This document shows, one piece after another, positions 55,909-64,000 of a stretch of DNA of 64,000 bases (positions are counted from its first letter, which is position 1; each line of letters opens with the position of its first letter). Origin of the DNA: Alphaproteobacteria bacterium. Its GTDB lineage: Bacteria; Pseudomonadota; Alphaproteobacteria; Rhizobiales; Rhizobiaceae. The DNA lies in assembly GCA_018823835.1 (NCBI GenBank), contig JAHJHT010000002.1:930001-994000 (forward strand), written 5' to 3'. The notes under the pieces are model-generated. The model had not been told where the DNA came from. It saw only the letters and a program-made list of their open reading frames with translations, and ran no database searches. The position numbers and the translations under genes were made by a program.

Positions 55909-56748
55909 ATGACCACCCGCATCGACAGCCGCATGGCGAAGCTGAAATCCGAAGGCCGGCCGGCGCTGGTCACCTACTTCATGGGCGGCGACCCGGACTA
56001 CGACACCTCGCTGAAGATCATGAAGGCGCTGCCCAGGGCGGGCAGCGACATCATCGAGCTCGGCATGCCGTTCTCCGACCCGATGGCCGACGGCCCGGCG
56101 ATCCAGGCCGCCGGCCTGCGCGCGTTGAAGGCCGGGCAGACGCTGGTCAAGACGCTGAAGATGGCTTCCGACTTCCGCAAGGAAGACAACGAAACGCCGA
56201 TCGTCCTGATGGGCTACTACAACCCGATCTACGTCTATGGCGTCGACCGCTTCCTCACTGATGCCATCGCGTCCGGCATCGACGGGCTGATCGTCGTCGA
56301 CCTGCCGCCCGAGATGGACGAGGAGCTCTGCATCCCGGCGCTGAAGGCCGGCATCAACTTCATCCGGCTTGCGACGCCGACCACCGACGACCAGCGCCTG
56401 CCCAAGGTGCTGCAGAACACGTCGGGCTTCGTCTACTACGTCTCGATGACCGGCATTACCGGTTCCGCGCTCGCCGATACCGACAAGGTCGGCGCGGCCG
56501 TGCGGCGCATCAAGGGCCATACCGACCTGCCGGTCTGCGTCGGCTTCGGCGTCAAGACTGCCGAGCAGGCGCGCGCCATCGGCGCTTCTGCCGACGGCGT
56601 GGTGGTCGGCACGGCGATCGTCAACGCCGTTGCCAACGTGCTCGACCCGAAGGGCGGCATGACCGCCGACCCGGCGGAAGCGGTGGCGACCCTGGTGAGC
56701 GGGCTCGCCCAGGGCGTGCGTTCGGCGCGCCTTGCTCCTGCCGAATAG
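55909..56748 (+). CDS. trpA: Tryptophan synthase alpha subunit
   Basis: 279 residues. Cleaves indole-3-glycerol phosphate and channels indole to TrpB. Catalytic Glu in [19 protein letters not shown] (about 50), Asp in [14 protein letters not shown], and [12 protein letters not shown]; phosphate site CVGFGVKT. Begins directly after trpB, so coupled expression is expected. Confidence 0.98.
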   Translation: MTTRIDSRMAKLKSEGRPALVTYFMGGDPDYDTSLKIMKALPRAGSDIIELGMPFSDPMADGPAIQAAGLRALKAGQTLVKTLKMASDFRKEDNETPIVLMGYYNPIYVYGVDRFLTDAIASGIDGLIVVDLPPEMDEELCIPALKAGINFIRLATPTTDDQRLPKVLQNTSGFVYYVSMTGITGSALADTDKVGAAVRRIKGHTDLPVCVGFGVKTAEQARAIGASADGVVVGTAIVNAVANVLDPKGGMTADPAEAVATLVSGLAQGVRSARLAPAE

Positions 56749-56784
56749 TTTCTTCATCCTCTTCCCGAACCGGGATTTTCTGCC

Positions 56785-57708
56785 ATGAACTGGATCACCA
56801 ATTTCGTCCGCCCGAAGATCAACTCGATGCTCGGCCGCCGCGACATACCCGAAAACCTCTGGATCAAGGATCCCGAGAGCGGCGAGATGGTGTTCCACAA
56901 GGATCTGGAGAGCAACCAGTACGTCATCCCGTCGTCTGGCCACCACATGAAGATCTCGGCCAGGGAGCGGCTGAAATACTTCTTCGACGACGGCAAGTAC
57001 GAGGCGCTGGAGAACCCGAAGGTCTTCGTCGATCCGCTGAAATTCCGCGACGAGAAGCGCTATCTCGACCGGCTGAAGGACGCCAGGACCAAGACCGGCA
57101 TGGAGGACGCGATCCTCTCCGGCCTCGGTACCATCGAGGGCCTGCCCGTGGTCGCCACCGTGCAGGATTTCGCCTTCATGGGCGGCTCGCTTGGCATGGC
57201 CGCCGGCGACGCCATCATCAAGGCGTTCGAGACGGCGGTCGCCAGCAAGCGGCCGATGATCCTGTTTGCGGCCTCGGGGGGCGCCCGCATGCAGGAGGGC
57301 ATCCTGTCGCTGATGCAGCTGCCGCGCACCACGGTGGCGGTCGACCGGCTGAAGGAGGCCGGGCTGCCCTACATCGTCGTGCTGACCAACCCTACGACCG
57401 GCGGCGTCACCGCTTCCTACGCCATGCTCGGCGACGTGCACATCGCCGAACCCGGCGCGCTGATCGGCTTCGCCGGGCCGCGCGTCATAGAGCAGACGAT
57501 CCGCGAGAAGCTGCCGGAAGGCTTCCAGAGGGCCGAGTACCTGATGGAACACGGCATGGTCGACATGGTCGTGTCTCGCCTCGAGCTGAAGGCAACAATC
57601 GCCCGGCTGCTGAAGATCCTGATGAAGGCGCCGGCGCCGCAGGCTGCCGCCGAACCCGAAATCCTGCCACCGGCCGTCGTCGAGCAGCAGGTCAGCCCGC
57701 AGGCCTGA
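56785..57708 (+). CDS. accD: Acetyl-CoA carboxylase carboxyltransferase beta subunit, no zinc-ribbon cysteines
   Basis: 307 residues. Transfers carboxyl from biotin to acetyl-CoA with AccA, first step of fatty-acid synthesis. Crotonase core is intact (GRGG-type oxyanion area [50 protein letters not shown]). The N-terminal zinc ribbon, normally two CxxC pairs, reads [13 protein letters not shown] and [11 protein letters not shown], so all four cysteines are missing. Related rhizobial proteins also have degenerate ribbons, as far as I recall. C-terminal 30 residues are Pro/Ala-rich. It follows trpA after 36 bases. Confidence 0.96.
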   Translation: MNWITNFVRPKINSMLGRRDIPENLWIKDPESGEMVFHKDLESNQYVIPSSGHHMKISARERLKYFFDDGKYEALENPKVFVDPLKFRDEKRYLDRLKDARTKTGMEDAILSGLGTIEGLPVVATVQDFAFMGGSLGMAAGDAIIKAFETAVASKRPMILFAASGGARMQEGILSLMQLPRTTVAVDRLKEAGLPYIVVLTNPTTGGVTASYAMLGDVHIAEPGALIGFAGPRVIEQTIREKLPEGFQRAEYLMEHGMVDMVVSRLELKATIARLLKILMKAPAPQAAAEPEILPPAVVEQQVSPQA

Positions 57709-57769
57709 CGCGACACGTCACACCGCCTTCGCGATTGTGCGCCGGCCCGGCTGCGCATAGGATTCCTTC

Positions 57770-59101
57770 ATGACGACGCTTCTTGCCGACCTCGAAATCG
57801 AGCGCCTTATGGCGTTGCATCCGAAAGGCTACGACCTTTCGCTCGGCCGCATCGTGCGCCTGCTCGAAAAACTCGGCAATCCGCAGCTGAAGCTGCCGCC
57901 GGTGATCCACATCGCCGGCACCAACGGCAAGGGCTCGGCCGCCGCCTTCGCGCGCGCGTTGCTGGAGGCCGCCGGCTACAGCGTCCACGTTCATACCTCG
58001 CCGCATCTCGTCAACTGGCACGAGCGCTACCGCATGGCAACGCCGGGCGGCGGCCGCTTCGTCGACGACGCGCTGCTCGCCCGCACCATTTCGCGCGTCG
58101 CAGACGCCAATGAAGGCCAGCAGATCACCGTGTTCGAGATCCTGACGGCGGTGGCCTTCCTGCTGTTTTCGGAGCATCCGGCCGACGTTGTCATCCTGGA
58201 AGTCGGACTGGGCGGCCGCTTCGACGCCACCAACGTGATCCAGAACCCGGCGGTTTCGCTGATCATGCCGGTGTCGCTTGACCACGAAGCCTTTCTCGGC
58301 GATCGCGTCGAACTGATCGCCTCGGAAAAGGCCGGCATCATCAAGCCCGGCTGTCCGGTGGTCATCGGCGCGCAGGAAAGCGAGACGGCGCAGGACGTCA
58401 TCATCGAGGCCGCCGACCGGCTCGGCTGCGACCTCACCGTCTACGGCCAGGATTTCCTCGCCTACGAGGAAAACGGCCGCATGGTTTACCAGGACGAGGA
58501 AGGGCTGATGGACCTGCCGTCGCCGCGGCTGCCGGGAAGGCACCAATATTCCAACGCCGCGGCGGCGATCTCGGCGGTCAAGGCGGCGGGTTTCCAGATC
58601 AGCCAGGCCGACGCCGAACGCGCCATGACGAAAGTCTACTGGCCGGGCCGCATGCAGCGCCTGCCGCAGGGCGCGCTGACCGAGAAAGGCCCGGTCGGCG
58701 CCGAGATCTGGCTCGATGGCGGCCACAATCCCGGCGCCGGGCTGGTGGTGGCGGAATCACTGGTCGAGCAGGAGGAAAAGGACCCGCGGCCGCTGTTCCT
58801 GATCTGCGGCATGATCAACACCAAGGACCAGACCGGCTATTTCCACGCCTTCGTCGGCATGGCGCGCCATGTCTATGCCGTTCCGGTCAGCGGCAGCGAC
58901 GCCGGCGTGCCGAACGCCGAACTCGCCATCCGCGCCATCGAGGCCGGCCTGTCGGCCGAACCGGTCGATTCGGTCGCCAACGCGCTGATGCTGCTGCGCG
59001 ACACGTGGGAGGTCGACGAACCGCCGCCGCGCATCCTGATCGGCGGCTCGCTCTATCTTGCCGGCGCCGTGCTCGCCGAAAACGGCACGCCGCCGGAATA
59101 G
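57770..59101 (+). CDS. folC: Bifunctional folylpolyglutamate/dihydrofolate synthase
   Basis: 443 residues, Mur-ligase fold. Makes dihydrofolate and adds glutamates to folates. ATP loop HIAGTNGKGSAAAFARALLEAAG (about 46-68), HTSPHLVNWHERYR, the Mg/lysine region DHEAFLGDRVELIASEKAGIIKPG and C-domain LDGGHNPGAGLVVAESL. End of the trpFBA-accD-folC run, an order common in rhizobia. Converges on the cupin gene with 1 base between stops. Confidence 0.96.
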   Translation: MTTLLADLEIERLMALHPKGYDLSLGRIVRLLEKLGNPQLKLPPVIHIAGTNGKGSAAAFARALLEAAGYSVHVHTSPHLVNWHERYRMATPGGGRFVDDALLARTISRVADANEGQQITVFEILTAVAFLLFSEHPADVVILEVGLGGRFDATNVIQNPAVSLIMPVSLDHEAFLGDRVELIASEKAGIIKPGCPVVIGAQESETAQDVIIEAADRLGCDLTVYGQDFLAYEENGRMVYQDEEGLMDLPSPRLPGRHQYSNAAAAISAVKAAGFQISQADAERAMTKVYWPGRMQRLPQGALTEKGPVGAEIWLDGGHNPGAGLVVAESLVEQEEKDPRPLFLICGMINTKDQTGYFHAFVGMARHVYAVPVSGSDAGVPNAELAIRAIEAGLSAEPVDSVANALMLLRDTWEVDEPPPRILIGGSLYLAGAVLAENGTPPE

Positions 59102-59102
59102 G

Positions 59103-59384
59103 CTACTTCAGCTCGATCTCGACGAAGGCAAATTCGCCGTCGTTGGCGCTGATCACGTCGTGCTCGACGCCTTCCTGGCGGAAATAGGGCTGGCCCTTCT
59201 TCATCTCGGCGAAGCTCTCGCCCTCGCCGGTGACCAGCTTCACCTTGCCGTCCATCATCGGCACGACGACATAGTCGTGGCCGTGGCGGTGCCAGCCGGT
59301 GTTGTCGCCGGGCTGGAAGCGCCATTCGGTGACGATGACGCGCTCATTGTCGATGAAGACGGTGGGTTTGGCTGATCCTGTCAT
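59103..59384 (-). CDS. Small cupin protein
   Basis: 93 residues, one cupin barrel. Metal ligands of motif 1 are in GDNTGWHRHGHDYVVVPMMDGKV (two His, with an acidic or amide ligand) and motif 2 in FRQEGVEHDVISAND (His). Likely binds a divalent metal; enzyme or sensor role unknown. Ribosome site GGGAG before the ATG. It lies downstream of trxA on the same strand but behind the trxA terminator. Confidence 0.85.
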   Translation of the reverse strand: MTGSAKPTVFIDNERVIVTEWRFQPGDNTGWHRHGHDYVVVPMMDGKVKLVTGEGESFAEMKKGQPYFRQEGVEHDVISANDGEFAFVEIELK

Positions 59385-59471
59385 GGCGGGCTCCCGGTTT
59401 GGTCCGAGACATCAAGGCCGAGATAGTCCTGTGCCGCGAGAGCCAGACCGGCGCGATGCTGCCTGCCAGCA

Positions 59472-59499
59472 AAAAGCCCGGCGCGGGGGCCGGGCTTTC
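59472..59499 (-). terminator. Terminator after trxA
   Basis: AAAGCCCGGC and GCCGGGCTTT form a 10-pair stem, followed on the minus strand by five Ts. About 25 bases past the trxA stop. Confidence 0.88.
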
Positions 59500-59524
59500 A
59501 GAAGCTCTAGACTGGTGAGATGGA

Positions 59525-59848
59525 TCAGGCGACGTTGCCGCCGATCCAGTGCGACAGCGCCGTCTTTGGCAGCGCGCCAACCTTGATGTCGGCCACTTCG
59601 CCGTCCTTGAAGATCATCAGCGTCGGAATCGAGCGTACGCCGAACTTGGCCGCAAGCTCGGGATTCTCGTCGATGTTGAGCTTGGTGATCTTCACCTTGC
59701 CGGCCATCTCGGTCGCGATCTCCTCGAGCGAGGGTCCGATCATCTTGCAGGGACCGCACCACTCGGCCCAGAAATCCACGACCACGGGCCCTTCGGCGTC
59801 GAGTACGTCGGCCTGGAAGTTGTTGTTGTCCACCTTGACGGTTGCCAT
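59525..59848 (-). CDS. trxA: Thioredoxin
   Basis: 107 residues. General disulfide reductase. Active site [20 protein letters not shown] (Cys about 32 and 35), cis-Pro in [14 protein letters not shown]. Start at [12 protein letters not shown] with AAGG at 8 bases; a GTG three codons earlier is the alternative. It lies 71 bases downstream of addA on the same strand and ends at its own terminator. Confidence 0.98.
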   Translation of the reverse strand: MATVKVDNNNFQADVLDAEGPVVVDFWAEWCGPCKMIGPSLEEIATEMAGKVKITKLNIDENPELAAKFGVRSIPTLMIFKDGEVADIKVGALPKTALSHWIGGNVA

Positions 59849-59919
59849 TGAGTGCACCTTTCAGAAATTCAGTTGAATGATATGTGGGGTGTGCGGGGCT
59901 GCGTTCAAGCGTCTTTGTT

Positions 59920-62900
59920 TCACGCCTGCGTGAGTCGGGCAAGCGCGGCATCCATCGCGGCGGCAGGCACCGTCAGCAGGCGCGGCGCCTCGGTAAAGAG
60001 CAGCGCCGCCGACACCTGCCGGCCGGGATAGAGCGGCAGCAGCAGGGCGCGGTAGAGCGCAAGCTGCACGACATAGGACAGCGGCACAGCGTCGAGCGAA
60101 GCGGGTGCCGGCCGGTTGGTCTTGTAGTCGACGATCAGCACTTCGCTGTCCGTCACCGCAAGGCGGTCGATCTTGCCGCTGACCTGGCGCTTCCTGCCCC
60201 TGACCGTCAGTTCGCCCATGACCGCCACCTCGGCGCGCGATCCCGGCGCGAAGATCGGCGCGAACCCGGCATGCTCGAGGATCGCGGCGACGGCGCCGAG
60301 CGCCTCGGCGCGCTCCGCCGGCGGCCAGTCGCCGGCCGCGCGTTCGAGATAGCGCTCGGCTGCGCCGGTGGGCTTTTCCGGCGCCAGGCCCGGCAGCATC
60401 TGCAGCAGCTTGTGCATGACCAGGCCGCGCTGGATCGCAAAGCCCGGCTCGGTCTCTCCGTCGAGCACCGGCGAGCGGCCGGAAATGACAGGTTCGCCGG
60501 CATCCTCGATCAGGATCGAGGCGCCCGAGGGCGACAGCGGGCGCGGCAAGTCGTCGTCGGGCGGCAAAGGGCCGAACGCAGGCAGCGGCGGGAAAGAGGC
60601 GGCGGGCGCCGACGCCTGACCCTCGTCGGGGACGACGGCCGGTGCCTGCGTGGTGCGGAACCGGTGCACGGTTTCGCCGGTCACCGGATGCGCAAGCTCG
60701 ACGGTCTCGGGCGCGTCGAGCAGGGCACGGGAGACGATCTGGTGCCAGGTGGCCGGGTTCTGCGCGCGCTTACCGTGGTAGCCGCAGACGACCAGCCGGT
60801 CCTCGGCGCGCGTCATGCCGACATAGAGCAGACGGCGGTATTCGTCGTCGGCGCGCTCCCTGGCGCGGCCGGCCGCCTCGCGCGAGAAGCCGTTGGCGAC
60901 GTCAGTGCCCGAGCGCCAGAGATAGCCGGTGCCCTGCCAGCCGAGATGCTTCGTCTCGAAAGGCATCATCCGCGGCAGGTGCGAATCACTGAAGGGTGCC
61001 GCGCCGCCATCGACCAGGAACACCACCGGCGCCTCCAGGCCCTTGGCGGCGTGAACGGTCATGATGCGCACCTCGTCGCGGCCCTGGTCCATCTCTCGCT
61101 TGATCTCCGGACCGGCACTTTCGAGCGTGGCGAGGAAGGCTTCGATGCCTGGCAGGCCGGTGCGCTCCTCGGCGAGGCAGAAGCTCTGGAATTCATCGAG
61201 AATGTCGCCGGCCTCGAGGCCGAGCCTGGCGATCATCTTCCGCCGGACGCCGTCGCGGCCGAGCACGCCGGAATAGAACTCGAAGACCGGCTTGAAGGCG
61301 GCCTCGCCGGCCCATGCCTCGAGCTGCGTGGCAATGTCCTGCAGGGCCGGGTCGGCAGCCGCACGCTCGCGCAGCGCGGCATCGAGCGACTGGCTCCTCG
61401 GGCGGTCGGCCGCGAGGTCGAACAACGTCTCCTCGCTGACGCCGAAGATCGGGCTGCGCAGCACGGCGGCGAGCGACAGGTCGTCCTCCGGCTGGATCAG
61501 GAAGCGGCCGAGAGCGGCAAGGTCCTTGACCGCGATGTGGCCGGGCAGGCTCAGCCGGTCGGCACCGGCGACCGGCACATGCTTGTCCTTCAGGCTCTTT
61601 GCCAGCGCGTGGACGAAGCTGTCGCGCTTGCGCACCAGCACCATGACATCGCCGGGACGCAGCCTGCGGCCCTTGCCCTCGATGATGTCGCCCGTATCGA
61701 GCCAGTGCTTGATGGTCAGCGCGACGGTTTCGGCGACACGCACCGCGGGCGCGCGCGCGTGATCGACCGACTGCGTCCAGTCGTCCTCCTCCGGCACGGC
61801 TTCGGCGCCGAGAGAGGGCCACAGCTCGACATAGCCCGGCTCCTGGTCGCGGATGGCGCCGTGCTTGACGGGATCCGGATCGTGCGAGATGCCGCGCCTC
61901 GCCTCCTCGCTGGCAAAGACGCGGTCGACGGCGTCGAGCACGTCGCTGGTCGAGCGGAAGGAAAGCGTCAGCCGCACGCGTTCGAAGCCTGCCTCGACGT
62001 CGCGGATACGGCGCTGGAATTCGATGCCCGTCTCGGCAAAGGATTCCGGCGAGGCGCCCTGGAAGGAGTAGATCGACTGCTTCTCGTCGCCGACGGCAAA
62101 GACAGTACGCAGCACGTCGTCGCGCGATCCTTCGCCGGCAAAGAATTCTCCGGCGAGGCGCCGCACGACGTCCCACTGATCGGGGCTGGTATCCTGTGCC
62201 TCGTCGAGCAGGATGTGGTCGATGCCCTGGTCGAGCTTGTACTGTACCCAGGCGCCGGCGTCCTGGCGGGCGAGCAGCCGGACCGTGCGGGTGATCAGGT
62301 CGTTGAAATCGAGCAGGCCGCGAGCCGACTTCAGCTGCTCGTAGCGGCCGATCATCCAGTCGGCGACGACGAGCGCGGCGCGCGTGCCCTCCAGCATGCG
62401 GAAGAGCGTCAGCCTGTCCATCGCCGCGGTGATCGCGGCGGCAGCTGCGGCGTAGCGCTCCGGCAGGTCCGGCATGGCGGCAAGCAGCGCCTTCTTGAAC
62501 GCCTTGGTGGGGTCGTAGGGGTCGCCGTCAGCCTTCAGGAACCCCTTGGCGAAGTGCTTCAAACGCCGTTCCGGATCCGGCTCGGCAAAGCCGAGTGTAG
62601 CGTGCGGCAGAATGTTGTTGAGGACGCTGCGCGCATCGCAGGCCTCCGCCTCGGCGACAAATCGTTCGAATTCCGACGGCGCGAAGCCGGGCAAGGGCCA
62701 GACGGCACCGGCGATCTGCCCGGCCGTCTCGCCGGGCTGAAAACCGAACTCGTCGAAGAGCGGCGACTGCGGACCGGTGTCGCCCGACAGACCCTCGTCG
62801 ATGAAGGCGCGCAGGCCGTCCCTTCGCCGCACGATTTCCTGCAGCAGCAGGTCGAGCCCGAACTCGCCGCCGCGTTCCAGCACCGTCGCGAAGGCCTCGG

Positions 62901-63438
62901 CCAGACCGGCATTGCCGGCGACGGCGCCCGTAAGCATCTCGCGCCGCGCCATGGAGAACAGCATCTGCTCCATGCGCTGGTCGAGCATCTCGAACTGCGC
63001 GGCGATGTTGGCCTCGAGCGGGAACTGGTGCAGCACCGCCTCGCAGAAGGCGTGGATGGTCTGGATCTTCAGCCCGCCCGGCGTCTCCAGCGCCTCGGCG
63101 AAGAGCCGGCGCGCGGTGCGCAGTCTCGCCGCATCGGGTGCAATGCCCTCGAGCTCCAGGATCTTCTCGGCCAGCTTGGCGCCGTCGAGCATGGTCCATT
63201 CGGACAGGCTCGAGAAGACGCGGTTCGACATGTTGGCGGCGGCGGCGCGCGTATAGGTGAGGCAGAGAATGCGCGACGGGTCGGTGCCCGACAGCAGCAG
63301 CCGGATGACGCGCTGCGCCAGAACGTGTGTCTTGCCGGCGCCGGCATTGGCCGACACCCACACCGAGTTCTTCGGGTCGGCAGCACTCGCCTGCAGCCGC
63401 GCCGTCTCGCCTGGCACCTGGCGCCTCGGGCCGCTCAT
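59920..63438 (-). CDS. addA: Double-strand break repair helicase-nuclease AddA
   Basis: 1172 residues. UvrD-like helicase and nuclease subunit of the AddAB complex, which processes double-strand ends for RecA. Helicase motifs in order: Walker A SANAGAGKTHVLAQR (about 32), CLTYTRAAAANM, Walker B HILLDEAQDTSPDQW (about 398), FAVGDEKQSIYSFQGA, IMTVHAAKGLEAPVVFL (about 800) and RLLYVGMTRAEDRLVV. The C-terminal nuclease has VLIVDYKTNRP (about 1108) and LALYRALL. The ATG overlaps the addB stop (ATGA). Confidence 0.97.
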   Translation of the reverse strand: MSGPRRQVPGETARLQASAADPKNSVWVSANAGAGKTHVLAQRVIRLLLSGTDPSRILCLTYTRAAAANMSNRVFSSLSEWTMLDGAKLAEKILELEGIAPDAARLRTARRLFAEALETPGGLKIQTIHAFCEAVLHQFPLEANIAAQFEMLDQRMEQMLFSMARREMLTGAVAGNAGLAEAFATVLERGGEFGLDLLLQEIVRRRDGLRAFIDEGLSGDTGPQSPLFDEFGFQPGETAGQIAGAVWPLPGFAPSEFERFVAEAEACDARSVLNNILPHATLGFAEPDPERRLKHFAKGFLKADGDPYDPTKAFKKALLAAMPDLPERYAAAAAAITAAMDRLTLFRMLEGTRAALVVADWMIGRYEQLKSARGLLDFNDLITRTVRLLARQDAGAWVQYKLDQGIDHILLDEAQDTSPDQWDVVRRLAGEFFAGEGSRDDVLRTVFAVGDEKQSIYSFQGASPESFAETGIEFQRRIRDVEAGFERVRLTLSFRSTSDVLDAVDRVFASEEARRGISHDPDPVKHGAIRDQEPGYVELWPSLGAEAVPEEDDWTQSVDHARAPAVRVAETVALTIKHWLDTGDIIEGKGRRLRPGDVMVLVRKRDSFVHALAKSLKDKHVPVAGADRLSLPGHIAVKDLAALGRFLIQPEDDLSLAAVLRSPIFGVSEETLFDLAADRPRSQSLDAALRERAAADPALQDIATQLEAWAGEAAFKPVFEFYSGVLGRDGVRRKMIARLGLEAGDILDEFQSFCLAEERTGLPGIEAFLATLESAGPEIKREMDQGRDEVRIMTVHAAKGLEAPVVFLVDGGAAPFSDSHLPRMMPFETKHLGWQGTGYLWRSGTDVANGFSREAAGRARERADDEYRRLLYVGMTRAEDRLVVCGYHGKRAQNPATWHQIVSRALLDAPETVELAHPVTGETVHRFRTTQAPAVVPDEGQASAPAASFPPLPAFGPLPPDDDLPRPLSPSGASILIEDAGEPVISGRSPVLDGETEPGFAIQRGLVMHKLLQMLPGLAPEKPTGAAERYLERAAGDWPPAERAEALGAVAAILEHAGFAPIFAPGSRAEVAVMGELTVRGRKRQVSGKIDRLAVTDSEVLIVDYKTNRPAPASLDAVPLSYVVQLALYRALLLPLYPGRQVSAALLFTEAPRLLTVPAAAMDAALARLTQA

Positions 63439-64000
63439 TCGTCGCCGCCCTCCGCGTCGCCATCGCCGCCGGCCGACCATTCGAGCACGCGCGCCAGATG
63501 ATCGTATTCGCCATCGACCTCGCCGGCGCGGAACGGCAGGGCCCGCGACAGATAGCCGGCCTCGGGGTTCTGGTAGTGCAGGAGCAGCTTTTCCAGCCGC
63601 TCCCAGGCGTCCTCGGAAAGCTCCTGCGCGCTGCGCAGGTTCTTGCCGTGCTTCAGGATCGACTCGGGATCCACTTCCCCGTCGGGCTTCAGCCTGACAT
63701 AGAGCAGGTCGGCCGGCTCCAGGCTGCCGATATCCTCGAAGGCGCCGCGCCTCAGCAGCGCGCCTTCGAGCGCCAGCTGGGGCGCCAGCAGCGTATGCGC
63801 CTGTCCCTTGGAGGGCGAGGAGCCGGTCTTGTAGTCGAGAATGTCGGCCATGCCGCCGGGAAGCAGGTCGATACGGTCGGCATAACCGGACAGGGTGACG
63901 CCGGACGCGCCGACGACAAGCTTGCTGGCGCGTGCCTCCGGCGCCCGGCGGAGCACCCCGTCGGCGCGCTCCCTCTCCCAGGCGATGATGGCATCGGCCA
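63435..64000 (-). CDS. addB: AddB, C-terminal part
   Basis: The frame is open to the window end, so the N-terminal majority lies beyond base 64000. The 188 visible residues are the end of the second AddAB subunit. The nuclease core is seen in GYADRIDLLPGGMADILDYKTGSSPSKGQA, followed by APQLALEGALL, the expected PD-(D/E)XK arrangement. The stop overlaps the addA start by 4 bases, so both subunits are made in step. Confidence 0.92.
   Translation of the reverse strand, partial: ADAIIAWERERADGVLRRAPEARASKLVVGASGVTLSGYADRIDLLPGGMADILDYKTGSSPSKGQAHTLLAPQLALEGALLRRGAFEDIGSLEPADLLYVRLKPDGEVDPESILKHGKNLRSAQELSEDAWERLEKLLLHYQNPEAGYLSRALPFRAGEVDGEYDHLARVLEWSAGGDGDAEGGDE

Noticed and set aside
59884-63501. 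A 1205-codon open frame on the plus strand opposite addA
   Set aside because: It mirrors addA, has strongly biased composition (Arg, Gly, Ala, His), no domain pattern and no ribosome site. Long antisense frames are expected in GC-rich codon-biased DNA.

Overview
The window reads as a GC-rich stretch of chromosome from an alphaproteobacterium of the Rhizobiales, most like the Mesorhizobium/Aminobacter (Phyllobacteriaceae) side of the order. Evidence for this: an Irr-type iron control element in front of an mbfA gene, a Sinorhizobium-type PmtA phospholipid methyltransferase beside dnaJ/dnaK, an RpoH promoter of the alphaproteobacterial type, the order trpF-trpB-trpA-accD-folC, addAB instead of recBCD, a DUF1127 protein, a HWE-type kinase, and rhizobial families such as DUF2852 and BTLCP. 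Coding density is very high, no gene-free gap reaches 300 bases, and I see no insertion sequence, prophage, integrase, CRISPR array, rRNA or tRNA. Almost every gene has long shadow frames on the opposite strand, which I left out.

Layout. 1-9.8 kb: the 3' part of ligD, the iron exporter mbfA, two small unknown genes, a TetR-controlled HlyD/ABC-2 exporter operon, and a CYTH-CHAD pair followed by a YiiX-like hydrolase. 9.8-18.7 kb: a glycosyltransferase-like protein, an XRE-SulP pair, a PAP2 phosphatase, a Tat-exported PhoX phosphatase behind a Pho box, cydAB and a DUF1127 protein. 18.8-25.5 kb: a homocysteine S-methyltransferase-like enzyme divergent from a TetR regulator, a GGDEF-EAL protein, and a membrane-glycosylation group (GT-C-like protein, GT2, GtrA). 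25.5-32.9 kb: gshB, comM, a transglutaminase-like protease, phaZ, a DUF1330 protein, pyrF, an FMN reductase and pmtA. 33-38 kb: dnaJ, dnaK, a small exported protein and an M48 protease. 38.3-44.4 kb: a PAS-rich HWE kinase with its receiver protein, a MarR-GNAT pair, and divergent sugar-type oxidoreductase and aldo/keto reductase genes. 44.4-49.9 kb: infC, rpmI, rplT, pheS, a GFA gene and pheT, all on the minus strand. 50-53.8 kb: hydrolase-benE, DUF2852, a YgjP-like metalloprotease and a rhodanese. 53.9-64 kb: trpFBA-accD-folC, a cupin, trxA, addA and the 3' part of addB.

How the parts work together. Many genes are translationally coupled by ATGA-type overlaps: exporter operon, CYTH-CHAD, GT2-GtrA, kinase-receiver, MarR-GNAT, pheS-GFA-pheT, addB-addA. 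Regulation is unusually readable. Near-perfect operators or promoters lie before mbfA (Irr), the exporter TetR, the XRE gene, phoX (PhoB), the MarR gene and dnaK (RpoH). The translation-factor locus carries three RNA-level signals: an AUU start in infC, a structured leader before rpmI-rplT, and an overlapping hairpin/terminator directly before pheS.

I do not see a dramatic new system. The best candidates for undescribed biology are the Gtr-like membrane glycosylation trio at 22-25.5 kb, the attenuator-like element before pheS, and the TetR-ABC/CYTH-CHAD divergent locus. AccD lacking all zinc-ribbon cysteines is a clear protein-level oddity. All functional calls rest on reading motifs by eye; no database search was run.
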